Positions 52,316 to 61,393 of a stretch of DNA of 64,000 nt are shown piece after piece. The position numbers and the translations under genes were made by a program. The stretch lies in NCBI RefSeq assembly GCF_900078365.1, contig NZ_LT598653.1, positions 4,075,860 to 4,139,859 of the forward strand. The letters are read 5' to 3'. Source of the DNA: an uncultured Sphingopyxis sp. (GTDB lineage: Bacteria; Pseudomonadota; Alphaproteobacteria; Sphingomonadales; Sphingomonadaceae). Each line of letters opens with the position of its first letter. Within the stretch, counting starts at the first letter, position 1. The notes below the pieces were generated by a model, which was not told where the DNA came from, made no database searches, and saw only the letters and a program-made list of their open reading frames with translations.

Positions 52316-52540
52316 CTATGCTTTGATCTGAATAGCTGTCTTGAGCGCGCCGCATTGTCCGCAAGAGACCTTGGCGCGGTCATATTCTTCGCGATGGCCG
52401 AGTTCGCGCGTCACGACATTGGCTTGACTTCGAACAGACAAGTTGAGCCGGTCAGTGATGCAGTCGTCGCAGATTGAAGCGCCGCCAAGACTCTCTATGA
52501 GTCGTTCGATCTGTCCGGCTATTGTCATTCGGCGTGGCAT
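52316..52540 (-). CDS. Small CxxC zinc-binding protein
   Basis: A 74-aa protein with two cysteine pairs, ICDDC and SCGQCG, about 35 residues apart, which could bind one zinc. The middle (ITDRLNLSVRSQANVVTREL) looks like a helix-turn-helix. Convergent with the spermidine-synthase-like gene. Function unknown; a small regulator is possible. Confidence 0.65.
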   Translation of the reverse strand: MPRRMTIAGQIERLIESLGGASICDDCITDRLNLSVRSQANVVTRELGHREEYDRAKVSCGQCGALKTAIQIKA

Positions 52541-53156
52541 GAACCTGTCATAATCGTCTCTGCGGCATGAAGAAAGTAGCAGGACACGGTGGCGGCGAAA
52601 ATGCCCAACTTTTCCTCATATTGAGGGAAGTCCACCTTTGACGATATCATGTTGTGACCAGTTTATCGGTCGGGCGGCGACTGGGCGGTCCCGATTGTAT
52701 TTCAGGTCGGGCCTTCCGGCGGTCCCGTTCGCTCCTCCACAATCACAATGTGCAACGTCATATTCCATTCTCGCCTAGTCCGGCTCGGCCGATCGCGCTT
52801 CCGATCAGGCGAACCCAGTGCTGTGTGACAGCGCCTTCCACGCCTCATACTCCGCGCGCTGCGAGTCGAGTTTCGCGGTGATCTCGCCCCACGCATCGGC
52901 GCCAACGACCAGCCGTTGCGGCATGTCGCCCGATGCAGCGAGTTCGATGAGAACGGCTGCGACGCGGGTGGGGTCGCTGGGCGCGAGCGCACCATTACTC
53001 TTTTTCGAGAAGCTCGATGACGGCATGCGCCATCGTCTCAAATGCTGACGCTGCGGCCGCTTCGCGGCTGGGTGGCGAGCTGAGATTGCCAGGACACTGA
53101 AAAGGTTTCGGCTTGATCTGCAGCCCGGCAATTATTCAACTACGCATTGTTGTGTC
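52541..53156. other. Region before IS3 with only an SDR remnant
   Basis: Beyond the remnant at 52805-53000 no gene is supported. The AT-richer 52560-52680 part and the junction before the IS look like scar DNA from earlier rearrangements. Confidence 0.5.
52805..53000 (-). pseudogene. SDR-family oxidoreductase, C-terminal remnant
   Basis: On the minus strand the segment SDPTRVAAVLIELAASGDM, followed by PQRLVVGADAWGEITAKLDS and WKALSHSTGF, matches the C-terminal tail of short-chain dehydrogenases of the type that end in a ...W...STxF motif. The Rossmann domain, YxxxK and NAG motifs are absent. The remainder was probably lost in events connected with the nearby insertion sequences. Confidence 0.65.
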
Positions 53157-53219
53157 TGATCTGTCCCCTTCTGAGTGGTCCAAAATTGATGATATTTTGG
53201 ATTACGAAGGAGATTATGA

Positions 53220-53498
53220 ATGCCGAGCAAGAAGCATCGCCCGGAAGAGATTATCGGGAAGCTGCGTGAAGCGGAGGTTGTGCTGGCGCAGGGCGCCACG
53301 ACGGCTGAAGCGTGTCGCCGGATCGCGGTCAGCGAGCAGACCTATTATCGGTGGCGCAAGGAATATGGCGGCCTGAAAACCGACCAGGCGCGTCGGATGA
53401 AGGACCTGGAGAAGGAGAATCTTCGGCTTCGGCGTGCGATATCCGACCTCACTTTGGACAAGCTGATATTGCAGGAAGCTGCCCGGGGAAACTTCTGA
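53220..53498 (+). CDS. IS3 OrfA
   Basis: A 92-aa protein with the helix-turn-helix SKKHRPEEIIGKLREAEVVL / TTAEACRRIAVSEQTYYRWR and a leucine-zipper-like MKDLEKENLRLRRAISDLTL. ATG 53220 follows an AAGGAG site. Its frame stops at 53498 after the slippery G-GGA-AAC (53486-53492). Confidence 0.92.
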   Translation: MPSKKHRPEEIIGKLREAEVVLAQGATTAEACRRIAVSEQTYYRWRKEYGGLKTDQARRMKDLEKENLRLRRAISDLTLDKLILQEAARGNF

Positions 53499-54391
53499 GC
53501 CCCGCGCGCCGAAGGCGCTGTATCGACCACATCAGAACGATGATTCCGGTGTCCGAGCGGCGGCTCTGCCGCGTACTCGGGCAGCACCGATCGACACAGC
53601 GCAAGGCGCCCCGCGGGGCAGATGACGAAGCGGCTCTTACCGAGGATATCATTGCGCTGGCGCGGCAATATGGTCGTTATGGTTATCGCCGGGTGACGGC
53701 GTTGCTGCGCGATGCGGGGTGGCATGTGAACCGCAAGCGAGTCGAGCGCATCTGGCGACGCGAGGGGCTGAAGGTGCCGCAAAGACAACCGAAACGCGGG
53801 CGGCTCTGGCTGAATGACGGATCGTGCATCCGGCTTCGGCCCGAGTATCCCGGCCATGTCTGGTCCTACGACTTCGTCGAGGGCCGCACCCACGATGGTC
53901 GCAAATATCGTATCCTGTCGATCATCGACGAGGCGAGCCGGGAGTGCATGGCGTTGCCCGTGGCGCGTAAACTCAAGAGCGACGACGTGCTGGCGGCGCT
54001 GGCCGAACTGTTCGTCACGCGCGGGCCACCAGCGCATATCAGGTCTGACAATGGGCCGGAGTTTATTGCCACGGCAGTGCAGGAATGGCTGGCGAAGGTC
54101 GGTGTGAAGACGCTCTACATCACGCCCGGATCGCCCTGGGAGAATGGCTATTGCGAAAGCTTCAACGGATCGCTGCGCGATGAACTGCTCAACGGCGAAA
54201 TCTTCTACTCGCTCGCCGAGGCCCGGATCCTGATCGAGGCCTGGCGGCGACATTACAACACCGTCCGGCCGCACAGCTCGCTGGGATATCGGCCACCGGC
54301 CCCGGAGGCCGTTCCCTCGCCAGTGTTGCCCTCCGGTTCCGCTTCGCTCCACCTACGGCCAACACCGGCGAGGGAGGCGTCAATGCACTAA
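53492..54391 (+). CDS. IS3 OrfB transposase, made by -1 frameshift
   Basis: OrfB lies in the -1 frame relative to OrfA and is read after a slip at 53486-53492, giving an OrfAB of about 390 aa. The DDE catalytic residues are visible: D in HVWSYDFVEGRTHDG, D in HIRSDNGPEFIA and E in SPWENGYCESFNGSL. The ending YNTVRPHSSLGYRPPAPEA is typical. The coordinates mark the part after the shift. Confidence 0.92.
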   Translation, partial: LLSPARRRRCIDHIRTMIPVSERRLCRVLGQHRSTQRKAPRGADDEAALTEDIIALARQYGRYGYRRVTALLRDAGWHVNRKRVERIWRREGLKVPQRQPKRGRLWLNDGSCIRLRPEYPGHVWSYDFVEGRTHDGRKYRILSIIDEASRECMALPVARKLKSDDVLAALAELFVTRGPPAHIRSDNGPEFIATAVQEWLAKVGVKTLYITPGSPWENGYCESFNGSLRDELLNGEIFYSLAEARILIEAWRRHYNTVRPHSSLGYRPPAPEAVPSPVLPSGSASLHLRPTPAREASMH

Positions 54392-54429
54392 CAATCCACC
54401 CGGACCACTCGGTGGGGGCCGGTCATGTC

Positions 54430-54769
54430 CATTCGCTCATTCTGCTTGAGGGCACTTGTGGAATTTCGATATGGCAGGGCATTCAATCCGGGCAAAGCCG
54501 TTCCAGTTTGGGGCGGTGTTCTGAGTTGTGCTATTAGGTTTGGGCGATGATCGGCTAGAAGGGATGGCGGTGGCGCAAGTTGGACAGACTCTGGAGGGGA
54601 TAGCCGTTGGCTGGGTTCCATTGGCCCGCAGCGCGGCAATGGCTCCACATTCGGGAAGATGGTCCTGTCGCCTAAGGATTACGACACGCCGCGAAGACGA
54701 GATCCGGATCCACAAAGGGAGAGCTTGGCCGGACCGCTCTTGTGGTTTGATCGGCTTGAATCATGATCC
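54430..54769. other. Gene-free stretch between IS3 and the lipoprotein gene
   Basis: About 340 bases; short frames on both strands have no recognisable features. No promoter or hairpin stands out. Confidence 0.45.
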
Positions 54770-55345
54770 ATGCAAATGACGTTTAGCGATCTGCTCGAAT
54801 GCCCTCGTGCGGCCGCGCCCTTGGAAGCCGTGCCGACATACGGCAGGCGCAATATACGATGGACGAAAGCCCTCGCTGAAACTTTACTCCTCTTCTCGAT
54901 TTTATCGTTTCTTGTTGGCTGCGGGGTGCGACCTGCTTCCGTCATAAACAGTCGGGGCACTCTTCCGGGGCCCTCGGAATATCGCCTTTCCGATGAAGAT
55001 ATTGCGGCGGAGTCGGTGTGGCGCGACAGGCTTGTCGAGCGACTTGCGATCCGGGGTTTTCGACAGGGGGAATCCCCACGCTACCTCGTTCAAATCGCGC
55101 AGTCCTCGCGATCGTCACGAGTGGTTTCCGGTGTTCAGATGGCGCGATCTTCCTCGAATCGGCAGGCCGGAAAGGAAAGAATGGTGTTTGCCATCGCCAT
55201 ACTGGATGTAGAGATCGGCAAACCGGTTTATGTGGCCTCTGCAAGCTATGTTGGGCGAATGCCTTTGGATGAAGAAGCCATGGAGCAGCTTGCAGAGGGC
55301 CTTTTACCTGCGAGCGATCATCCTCGCATCGACGGGTCTCGCTAA
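54770..55345 (+). CDS. Putative lipoprotein
   Basis: A 191-aa protein with a lipobox LVGC (C51 from ATG 54770). The N-region before the hydrophobic helix is long; a GTG at 54830 would give a normal lipoprotein signal and may be the real start. The mature part contains RLVERLAIRGFRQGESPRYLV, which resembles DUF4136-type lipoproteins, and a low-complexity SSRSSRVVSG stretch. It is convergent with the CHASE2 kinase gene. Function unknown. Confidence 0.65.
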   Translation: MQMTFSDLLECPRAAAPLEAVPTYGRRNIRWTKALAETLLLFSILSFLVGCGVRPASVINSRGTLPGPSEYRLSDEDIAAESVWRDRLVERLAIRGFRQGESPRYLVQIAQSSRSSRVVSGVQMARSSSNRQAGKERMVFAIAILDVEIGKPVYVASASYVGRMPLDEEAMEQLAEGLLPASDHPRIDGSR

Positions 55346-55441
55346 TTTTGATTGCCAGAAATGGAGAAGGTCACCGGGCGGCGTGATCCTTCCAGCCACA
55401 GGAAACTTCCGGCGAATACCCCTTTGTCCGGCAAGACGCTG

Positions 55442-57712
55442 TTAGGGCAGAAGCGGTAGCGAGAGGGTGAAAGCGGTTCCTTTGTTTCGGCCGCTCGTGC
55501 ATCGGACAGTCCCGCCGTGCCGCCGCGCGACGGCCTGGACGAAGGTCAGGCCCAATCCTGCACCTTGGCCGTGCGCTCCAGTACCTCGCTCGAAACTATG
55601 GAATATATTCTTCATGGTTGCAGGTGTAACGCCTGGGCCGTTATCGCTGACCGTGCAGGTCGCAAGCGGACAATTGTCAGCGAATTCGATCGCAAGTGTG
55701 CAAGTGACGGTGGCCCCTTCACCGCCATATTTGATGGCATTTTGAATCAAATTTACAAATGCCCTTGTCAGCAAGCTTGCCTCGCCGAGAATCAGAAGCT
55801 CCCGATTGTCCCCGTTTGTGTCGAATTTGATCCGCATTTCCGTGATCTGCGGCCAAAGCTGATCAATCGCATCTTTCAGGAGGTCTGAGAGATTGACAAT
55901 CATAGGCTGAAATCTCAGCGACTGGGCTCGTGCAAGTTGGAGGAACCCGTCCGCAAGGTCGAGCGTCCGCCATGTGTGTCGACGTAGGCGCTCGGCGAGC
56001 GAGGGTGCCAACGCTTCGGGTTTGGCCGTAGCGAGCAATGCCAAGACGGACATCAAAGGCGCGCGCATGTCATGGCTCAGAAATCGAAGAGTGTCGCGGC
56101 GTTCGCGGCGCGCCTCCCAGACGGCCGATATATCACTCATGCGGAGAATCCAGCCAACCTGCTGTCCACTCCCATCAACGCGTGGCGCGGTACGGAGAGC
56201 GAAACATCGTCCGTCGGGCATGAGCATCTCGGGCGATGATGGTTCGCCGGATGGCGAGCGTTCGAGCAATTGCGGGAACGAGAAGCTCTCCGGCGCTTTT
56301 GACGGCGCGGTGTCCGGCAGCATTTTCGAAAGTAGGGAATTAATGTGCGGCGGGAGGAGAGGTGCTGTGATTTCAAACAAGGCCTGCCCCGCAGCGTTGG
56401 CGAGCAGGATCGCGCCATGCGGGGTCAGGACGAAAATCGCGTCAGGAAGCTGATCCAGGCTGTCGGAGATGAAGCGCTTGATATCGCGAAGCTGCCCGAC
56501 TGCGTGACTTAGCAATTGGACTTGGCGAGACACAGGGTCCAATGCCCCGCCTCCGTACGAGCGCGACAGCAAATCGGGTTCGGTGCGAAGAGCCTCCAGC
56601 TCATCGATCATGTAATGCGAAACCGCGGTCAGGCGTCGCCATCCCCATAGAGGATAGAGGATTGCAAGCGTCAGCAGGGCCGACGCCGGAGGTAGCCAGA
56701 CGCCCAATCGCAGCAAGGCTGTAATACTTGTGCCGAGCACAAGTGATGCCAGAAAGGCGGTGTGCGCCGCCGCATGTCGGGGCCGAAGCCACAGAAAACT
56801 GAGCATCAGCAACCAAAGTGGCAGGATGACGAAAAGCAGCCGGGCTAAGGTGGGAGCTTCCCTGATGTCGCGCCCGGCTAACAGGCCATTGAGGAAGTTC
56901 GCCTGAATTTCGAGACCCGACATCGTACCATAAGCCTCGTTCATCGGCGTGGGGTACGTATCCGCGAGGCCGGGAGCGGTTACTCCAACAAGGATAATAC
57001 GGCCCTGCAATAATTCTTCTGGGAACTCCCGGCGCAGGATGGCTGCGGCGCTGATGGACGGGAAATGACCTGGAGGGCCGGCGTAATCGATAAGGATCGG
57101 ATTTCTTCTGGCCTCGCTCGAAGGCTGTGACCCGTCTACGAAAGAACGCGTCCTTTCCATAAGATGAGGCCAGCTTATATTTGCATTGCCGTCGTAGGGG
57201 CGAAGACGTCGTACCTGCCCGTCCCGATCAACGATCAGATTGACGTGCCCCAGATGTTCAGATCTGATGTGAAGCGAAGCGGGCGGCGGCACAATATCGA
57301 AAGCCCTGCCATCGCGACCGGGTGCGTCGAACAATAAAGGCAGGAATATCGGCGTGTCGGCGATGGCTGAAGCCAGTGCTGCATCCGCGGGTTTGGATTC
57401 GACGAACAACACATCATAAGCAATGGCTGAAGGTCGGCCTTCGGAAAGGCGGCGGACGAGCCGCGCATGCGTTTCGCGCGACCATGGCCATGCGCCAGCC
57501 TCTCCAAGTGCTTCTTGATCGACAGCGACAAGCAATATCCGTGGGTCGGGATCCTGCCGTTGCCGGCTAACGACCATATCATAGATCAGGAGATCGATCC
57601 GTTCACTGCTACGGTCCAAGACTAAAAACAGGGAGACCGCTGTCGCCAGCAATCCCACGCACCACCATTCCAGGCGTAACGACCGTGGAAGGGTGACCGG
57701 ATCACTGCTCAT
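55442..57712 (-). CDS. CHASE2-domain histidine kinase
   Basis: A 756-aa membrane sensor. After a first helix (~13-31), residues ~35-290 form an extracytoplasmic CHASE2 domain (ILLVAVDQEALGEAGAWPWS, YDVLFVES, ILVGVTAPGLADTYPTPM). Three membrane helices follow (~285-365), then a PAS-like segment (FVLTPHGAILLANAAGQALF), a HisKA domain with the phospho-histidine in LRFLSHDMRAPLMS, and an HATPase domain (LIQNAIKYGGEG, VSDNGPGV, GAGLGLTFVQAV). Its ATG overlaps the FecR gene by 11 bp. The signal is unknown. Confidence 0.93.
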   Translation of the reverse strand: MSSDPVTLPRSLRLEWWCVGLLATAVSLFLVLDRSSERIDLLIYDMVVSRQRQDPDPRILLVAVDQEALGEAGAWPWSRETHARLVRRLSEGRPSAIAYDVLFVESKPADAALASAIADTPIFLPLLFDAPGRDGRAFDIVPPPASLHIRSEHLGHVNLIVDRDGQVRRLRPYDGNANISWPHLMERTRSFVDGSQPSSEARRNPILIDYAGPPGHFPSISAAAILRREFPEELLQGRIILVGVTAPGLADTYPTPMNEAYGTMSGLEIQANFLNGLLAGRDIREAPTLARLLFVILPLWLLMLSFLWLRPRHAAAHTAFLASLVLGTSITALLRLGVWLPPASALLTLAILYPLWGWRRLTAVSHYMIDELEALRTEPDLLSRSYGGGALDPVSRQVQLLSHAVGQLRDIKRFISDSLDQLPDAIFVLTPHGAILLANAAGQALFEITAPLLPPHINSLLSKMLPDTAPSKAPESFSFPQLLERSPSGEPSSPEMLMPDGRCFALRTAPRVDGSGQQVGWILRMSDISAVWEARRERRDTLRFLSHDMRAPLMSVLALLATAKPEALAPSLAERLRRHTWRTLDLADGFLQLARAQSLRFQPMIVNLSDLLKDAIDQLWPQITEMRIKFDTNGDNRELLILGEASLLTRAFVNLIQNAIKYGGEGATVTCTLAIEFADNCPLATCTVSDNGPGVTPATMKNIFHSFERGTGAHGQGAGLGLTFVQAVARRHGGTVRCTSGRNKGTAFTLSLPLLP

Positions 57713-59039
57713 CGTCGCTGACGATAAGCTGCTCGAACGGCAGGGTGGTCTGGCGAATGGCCCCGTCCTCGAAGGTGAGGATGATTGCGCGCCAGCGATA
57801 TGTGCCGGGCATTAGATTCGAAACCGTATATTGGGGAACGGTCAGGCCTGGCTCGTCAATAATGGGCAGGCTCGGATTCTGCCCGAACAGCTGAAAGCGA
57901 TGTGTGCTGCGCGGTATCGCGCCCTCGGCCCATCGAAACAGAAAATGGCGTGCATCGCCGTTCCGTCGACGTTCAACTTGTCCGGGACGATATAATTGCC
58001 GTCGAAAGCTGAATGTCGCAGGCAGACCCTCTAGGCCATTCGGGTCGATAGCGGCAACGCGTACGAACCAGACCCCCTCCGGTACCGGAGGCAGGTCGAA
58101 GCGGCCATCTGCGGAGACCGCTTCGGAGACCGTGTCGATGAACCCGGCATCCTGCGCAACTTGCGCTCGGTAGGAATGGCTGCCTGTCGGCTGGGTAACC
58201 GAGAATTGCAAGGTCTCGCCGTCTTGAATGGCCCCCGGATTGACCAGAACAGGCGGCGGAAGCAGGACGAGCGGCGGGCTCAGATATCCGTCTGTGGCAA
58301 TCGCGCCGAATCCTCTGCCAATCGATTGCCGGGATGCTTCGAAGTTGGTCGCGAAATCCACCGTCCCGTCGAGCACCTCTGCGGTGCTGCGCCTGTCATC
58401 ATAAGCTATGCGGAACTCGGTCCCTCGGACTGCCGAAACCGCCAGTGGGGTCGAGAAACGAAAATCGTCCTTGTCCCTGTTCATCGGTGTGACGATTGCA
58501 CGCGCGCGGCCCGACTTGAGAACGAACAGGCGTTCGAGTGCGCCGGTCAGTGAGAGGCGGCGAAGCCGATGAAGTTCGACGCGGGATTGTGAAGGCAGCG
58601 ATACAATTGATCGATCAGGCAGGCCGATACTTACGAAGCCACCGGTTCCGGTGAGCAGTTCATCGCCCTCCTTTGCTGCAATCCCGACTGCGACCGGTAA
58701 ATCGCGCCCGCCGCGTCGGATGATCACCGGCCCACGGTGGGCGAGAATCCGGGCTTCGAGGGGCATAAAGCGAAGCAGGTGTCGGGGAATGCGCAAAAGC
58801 GTTCCGATCCGGATGCGTCGGGGATCCTCTATGCGGTTGAGCCGCTGTATGTTTCGGAAGTCCCCTGTGTGCCTCAGGTGTCGCCGGGCGAGGTCATAGA
58901 GATTGTCGCCCTTCGCGACGCGGTAGAGAATGAATGGCTCCCTGGCCCGCTTGGCGGCGGCTGCCGCCGGTGCGGAAAGACAGGAGAGGGACAGCGCCGT
59001 GAATGTAAGAGACATCCAAATACGGGCGGCCAATCGCAC
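57702..59039 (-). CDS. LysM-FecR periplasmic protein
   Basis: A 445-aa exported protein. A signal peptide (~1-28) is followed by a LysM domain (~37-86; LYRVAKGDNLYDLARRH, NRIRIGTLLRIP-like), which binds peptidoglycan, and a FecR domain (~120-230; GDELLTGTGGFVSIGLPDRS, FSTPLAVSAVRGTEFRI). The rest is beta-rich, FN3-like repeats. FecR/LysM proteins often sit beside CHASE2 sensors and may pass wall signals to them. The start is GTG 59039; ATG 59015 is an alternative. It lies 4 bp after the response-regulator gene. Confidence 0.88.
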   Translation of the reverse strand: MRLAARIWMSLTFTALSLSCLSAPAAAAAKRAREPFILYRVAKGDNLYDLARRHLRHTGDFRNIQRLNRIEDPRRIRIGTLLRIPRHLLRFMPLEARILAHRGPVIIRRGGRDLPVAVGIAAKEGDELLTGTGGFVSIGLPDRSIVSLPSQSRVELHRLRRLSLTGALERLFVLKSGRARAIVTPMNRDKDDFRFSTPLAVSAVRGTEFRIAYDDRRSTAEVLDGTVDFATNFEASRQSIGRGFGAIATDGYLSPPLVLLPPPVLVNPGAIQDGETLQFSVTQPTGSHSYRAQVAQDAGFIDTVSEAVSADGRFDLPPVPEGVWFVRVAAIDPNGLEGLPATFSFRRQLYRPGQVERRRNGDARHFLFRWAEGAIPRSTHRFQLFGQNPSLPIIDEPGLTVPQYTVSNLMPGTYRWRAIILTFEDGAIRQTTLPFEQLIVSDDEQ

Positions 59040-59043
59040 AGGC

Positions 59044-59730
59044 TTAGATCAACTTTTCGAGACGGTAGCCAAAGGCGTAGATAGGCGAGAGGCGATAGCC
59101 ATTGGCCGCGCGCAGATTGAGCTTGTTTCGTACCTTGGAAACATGCGCATCAAGTGTGCGGGTCTGAAGCTCAGGGCTGGCGCCCCAGAGCGTTTGGAAG
59201 AGATACTCTCGGGACAATGTGCGATGAATATTACGGAACAATATCAGGGCTATGCCGAATTCTTTTTTCGTCAGCGGAATGGCTTCTCCTCGTAGAAGGA
59301 CGGTCTCGGAAAATGTGTTGAAGATATATTCGCCATGCATCTCGACACCGCTCGCTGGAGGCTCGGGATAGGTTCGGCGGCACACGGCGGAAATTCGCGC
59401 GAGCAGGATCGGAGCAAGGGGCGGCTTGATCACATAATCGTCCGCGCCTGCCTCGAGGGCGGCTACGATATCCTCATCCGCCGTCCGACTCGTCAGCACG
59501 ATCATCGGCGGCGCCCGTTTTACGTTTTCCTTGACCCAGCCGATGATGCGCAAGCCATCGAAATCGGGTAGATTCCAATCGATCAGCAAGACATCGAATG
59601 TGTCGTGCTTCAACCGGTTAATGAGTTTCTGGCCACGGTCGAAGCAGGTACAGTTGTGGCCATTCTGGTCGAGGGTGCTTGCAATTTCCTCGGAAACCTC
59701 TCGATCATCTTCAAGGATTGCGATTCTCAT
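59044..59730 (-). CDS. OmpR-family response regulator
   Basis: A 228-aa regulator. The receiver domain has acidic residues in IAILEDDREV, phospho-acceptor Asp in VLLIDWNLPDFDG (near 52), Thr/Ser in IVLTSRT and Lys in YVIKPP. The winged helix covers residues ~130-225 (LTKKEFGIALILFRN, TRTLDAHVSKVRNKL, GYRLSPIYAFGYRL). It is the partner of the CHASE2 kinase in the same operon. The divergent surface-protein gene at 61394 is a plausible target. Confidence 0.93.
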   Translation of the reverse strand: MRIAILEDDREVSEEIASTLDQNGHNCTCFDRGQKLINRLKHDTFDVLLIDWNLPDFDGLRIIGWVKENVKRAPPMIVLTSRTADEDIVAALEAGADDYVIKPPLAPILLARISAVCRRTYPEPPASGVEMHGEYIFNTFSETVLLRGEAIPLTKKEFGIALILFRNIHRTLSREYLFQTLWGASPELQTRTLDAHVSKVRNKLNLRAANGYRLSPIYAFGYRLEKLI

Positions 59731-60133
59731 GGGCTGCCTGGCTCATCCGATAGCGCATACGGAATCTTCAATTATGCAATGCGGCACATATCGATTTTCA
59801 CATCAAAATAAAGTGGATTTTGGTCGAGACGGAAGTTGGGAGCCGAAGGTCAAGTACACTGTGGGGCTCCAATAGATCATGTGCAGGGGCCGGCGCGAGT
59901 GATGGGGCGGAGCGACATGGATCGAGAATGCGTGACCTGACGGAGCACCGCGGCGAAGATCCCCGCATAGCGCGATCGGATACAAGCTCGCAGTGCGGTC
60001 AAGCTGAGCCAGGCCCGCCCACCGAATATGGCTGCGCGGAAAACTCCGACCTGCATGGGTCAAGGTCGGGTGACAGTTGCGCCCCTGGTCGAACTTCCCC
60101 CGGAATTGATTACAATTCCAGGGCAGGGCCCCG
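59731..60133. other. Upstream region of the sensor operon
   Basis: About 400 bases, probably holding the operon's promoter; AT-rich near 59750-59820. Overlapping frames on both strands show no domain and are not supported. Confidence 0.5.
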
Positions 60134-60382
60134 TCATATGGCGCATGTGCCGCGCATGGTCTCCTCGAGTGTTTCGAGCGGATCGAGGCCAAGCGCGGCC
60201 GCGACATCGACAAATTCTGCGATGTCCAACCGGCGCTCACCCAGTTCGTACCGTGAGACAAATTGCTGCGGCTTCCCAAGGCGTTTGGCAACTTCCCCTT
60301 GAGACATATTCGCCACCTTGCGAGCCTCGGTCAGAATGGAAAGCATCCTTCGGTAGCGTAGATCTGCAATTCCCTTAGACAT
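60134..60382 (-). CDS. XRE-family small regulator A
   Basis: An 82-aa single-domain helix-turn-helix protein: LTEARKVANMSQGEVAKRLG, KPQQFVSRYELGERRLDIAE and FVDVAAALGLDPLETLEE. ATG 60382. It is a paralogue of the 60541-60768 protein with the same layout, apparently duplicated. It may control the nearby sensor or adhesin genes. Confidence 0.87.
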   Translation of the reverse strand: MSKGIADLRYRRMLSILTEARKVANMSQGEVAKRLGKPQQFVSRYELGERRLDIAEFVDVAAALGLDPLETLEETMRGTCAI

Positions 60383-60540
60383 CTTGCTGGCTCATCCCAC
60401 CGATGGAGGACAAGTCGCTCACCTTTAACTCTACACCAAATTGATGTGCGAGTCTGTCATAAAATCGGCTGCGTTTATCATTGTTAAATGGTGTCGTTCA
60501 GGTTCGGCGCGCCTCCGAACTTCGCCGCCGGGCGCCTGCA

Positions 60541-60768
60541 TCAATCGTCATCGTCGATTAGAAAGGCCTGGCCGAGTTCTGCGAGTGGATCCAGGGCCAA
60601 GGCATTGGCGACGTCCACGAAATCGATAATGTCCAGCCTTGCTGCTCCCGTCTCGTATCGCGAGATGAAATGTTTTGGCCGATTTAGGCGGTCAGCCAAG
60701 TCTTGCTGGGTCAGGCCGGCATTTTTTCGGGCTTCAATCAATGTGGCAACTAAGCGCTGATAAGGCAT
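60541..60768 (-). CDS. XRE-family small regulator B
   Basis: A 75-aa helix-turn-helix protein: LIEARKNAGLTQQDLADRLN, RPKHFISRYETGAARLDIID and FVDVANALALDPLAELGQAF, with an acidic DDDD tail. It shares the RYExGxxRLDIxxFVDVAxALxLDPL pattern with regulator A. The gap between the two genes is 158 bp. Confidence 0.87.
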   Translation of the reverse strand: MPYQRLVATLIEARKNAGLTQQDLADRLNRPKHFISRYETGAARLDIIDFVDVANALALDPLAELGQAFLIDDDD

Positions 60769-61393
60769 GTGGCATTCCTTGCGGGGCGTCTGTTTCGCCG
60801 TCGGCAGAGTTGGGTCCCCGGGAAGCGTTATTTGGTCATTGCGTGGGTGGCCATACCTTGCGGACCGTCGCCGTGATTCCGCACTTCAATTGTAAAATAT
60901 TATGGCTTGGATAACGGCTGTCCAGGCCGGACCTCGAGCTGCCGTCAGTGGCTTCGCGGCGCTTGAGCGCCCCCTTTTTGCCGACTTTGCACCTTTGGGG
61001 CGTGCGCTTGGTCCGGAGTCTCGGATTTGCAATGGTCGTCGTGTCACGCGCCGCGCCCTCCAAGGCTCGACGCGCCATTGGCGGGTGCCGTCCGAGCGTT
61101 GGGGAGGCCGTCTTGAACGGGAAATCTCCGACGGAATGGGTGTTTTACAATATTTTACAATCTGTGGCCAATCTAGGTCTAATTTTATTGACTCTTACTC
61201 TGAAATGATGTGAAAAAATTAACGATTATATTGATAGCTACGCATTCAATTTATGAACTCGGCCTGTTTTCCATCAATCAAGGTGACGGCGCCTTCGAGG
61301 TCTACGTCAAGTCGGGGGAATACAGGCCATTGAGATCTCGATCGTGCCCCGGCTGGCCTGGCAGGGGAGAGACGAGCTATTGAGGGGGTTTCC
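60769..61393. other. Upstream region of the surface-repeat gene
   Basis: About 620 bases without a supported gene. The part 61140-61270 is clearly AT-rich and may hold the promoter of the large secreted-protein gene. A GAGGGGG ribosome site (61382-61388) ends the region. Confidence 0.5.

Larger units (their letters stand above)
53157..54425 (+). mobile_element. IS3-family element, IS407 group
   Basis: A 1,269-bp element. Its ends start TGATCTGTCCCC (left, 53157) and TGACCGGCCCCC (right, complement, 54425), and both continue into GAGTGGTCC. It is bounded by the direct repeat TGTC at 53153-53156 and 54426-54429, the 4-bp target duplication expected of the IS407 group. It contains orfA and orfB in overlapping frames and appears intact. 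Confidence 0.9.

Noticed and set aside
43305..53000. Second copy of the tRNA-Gln 3' end as an att site
   Set aside because: I looked for the 3' end of the tRNA downstream and found no repeat, so integration there is unproven; the repeat may lie outside the window.
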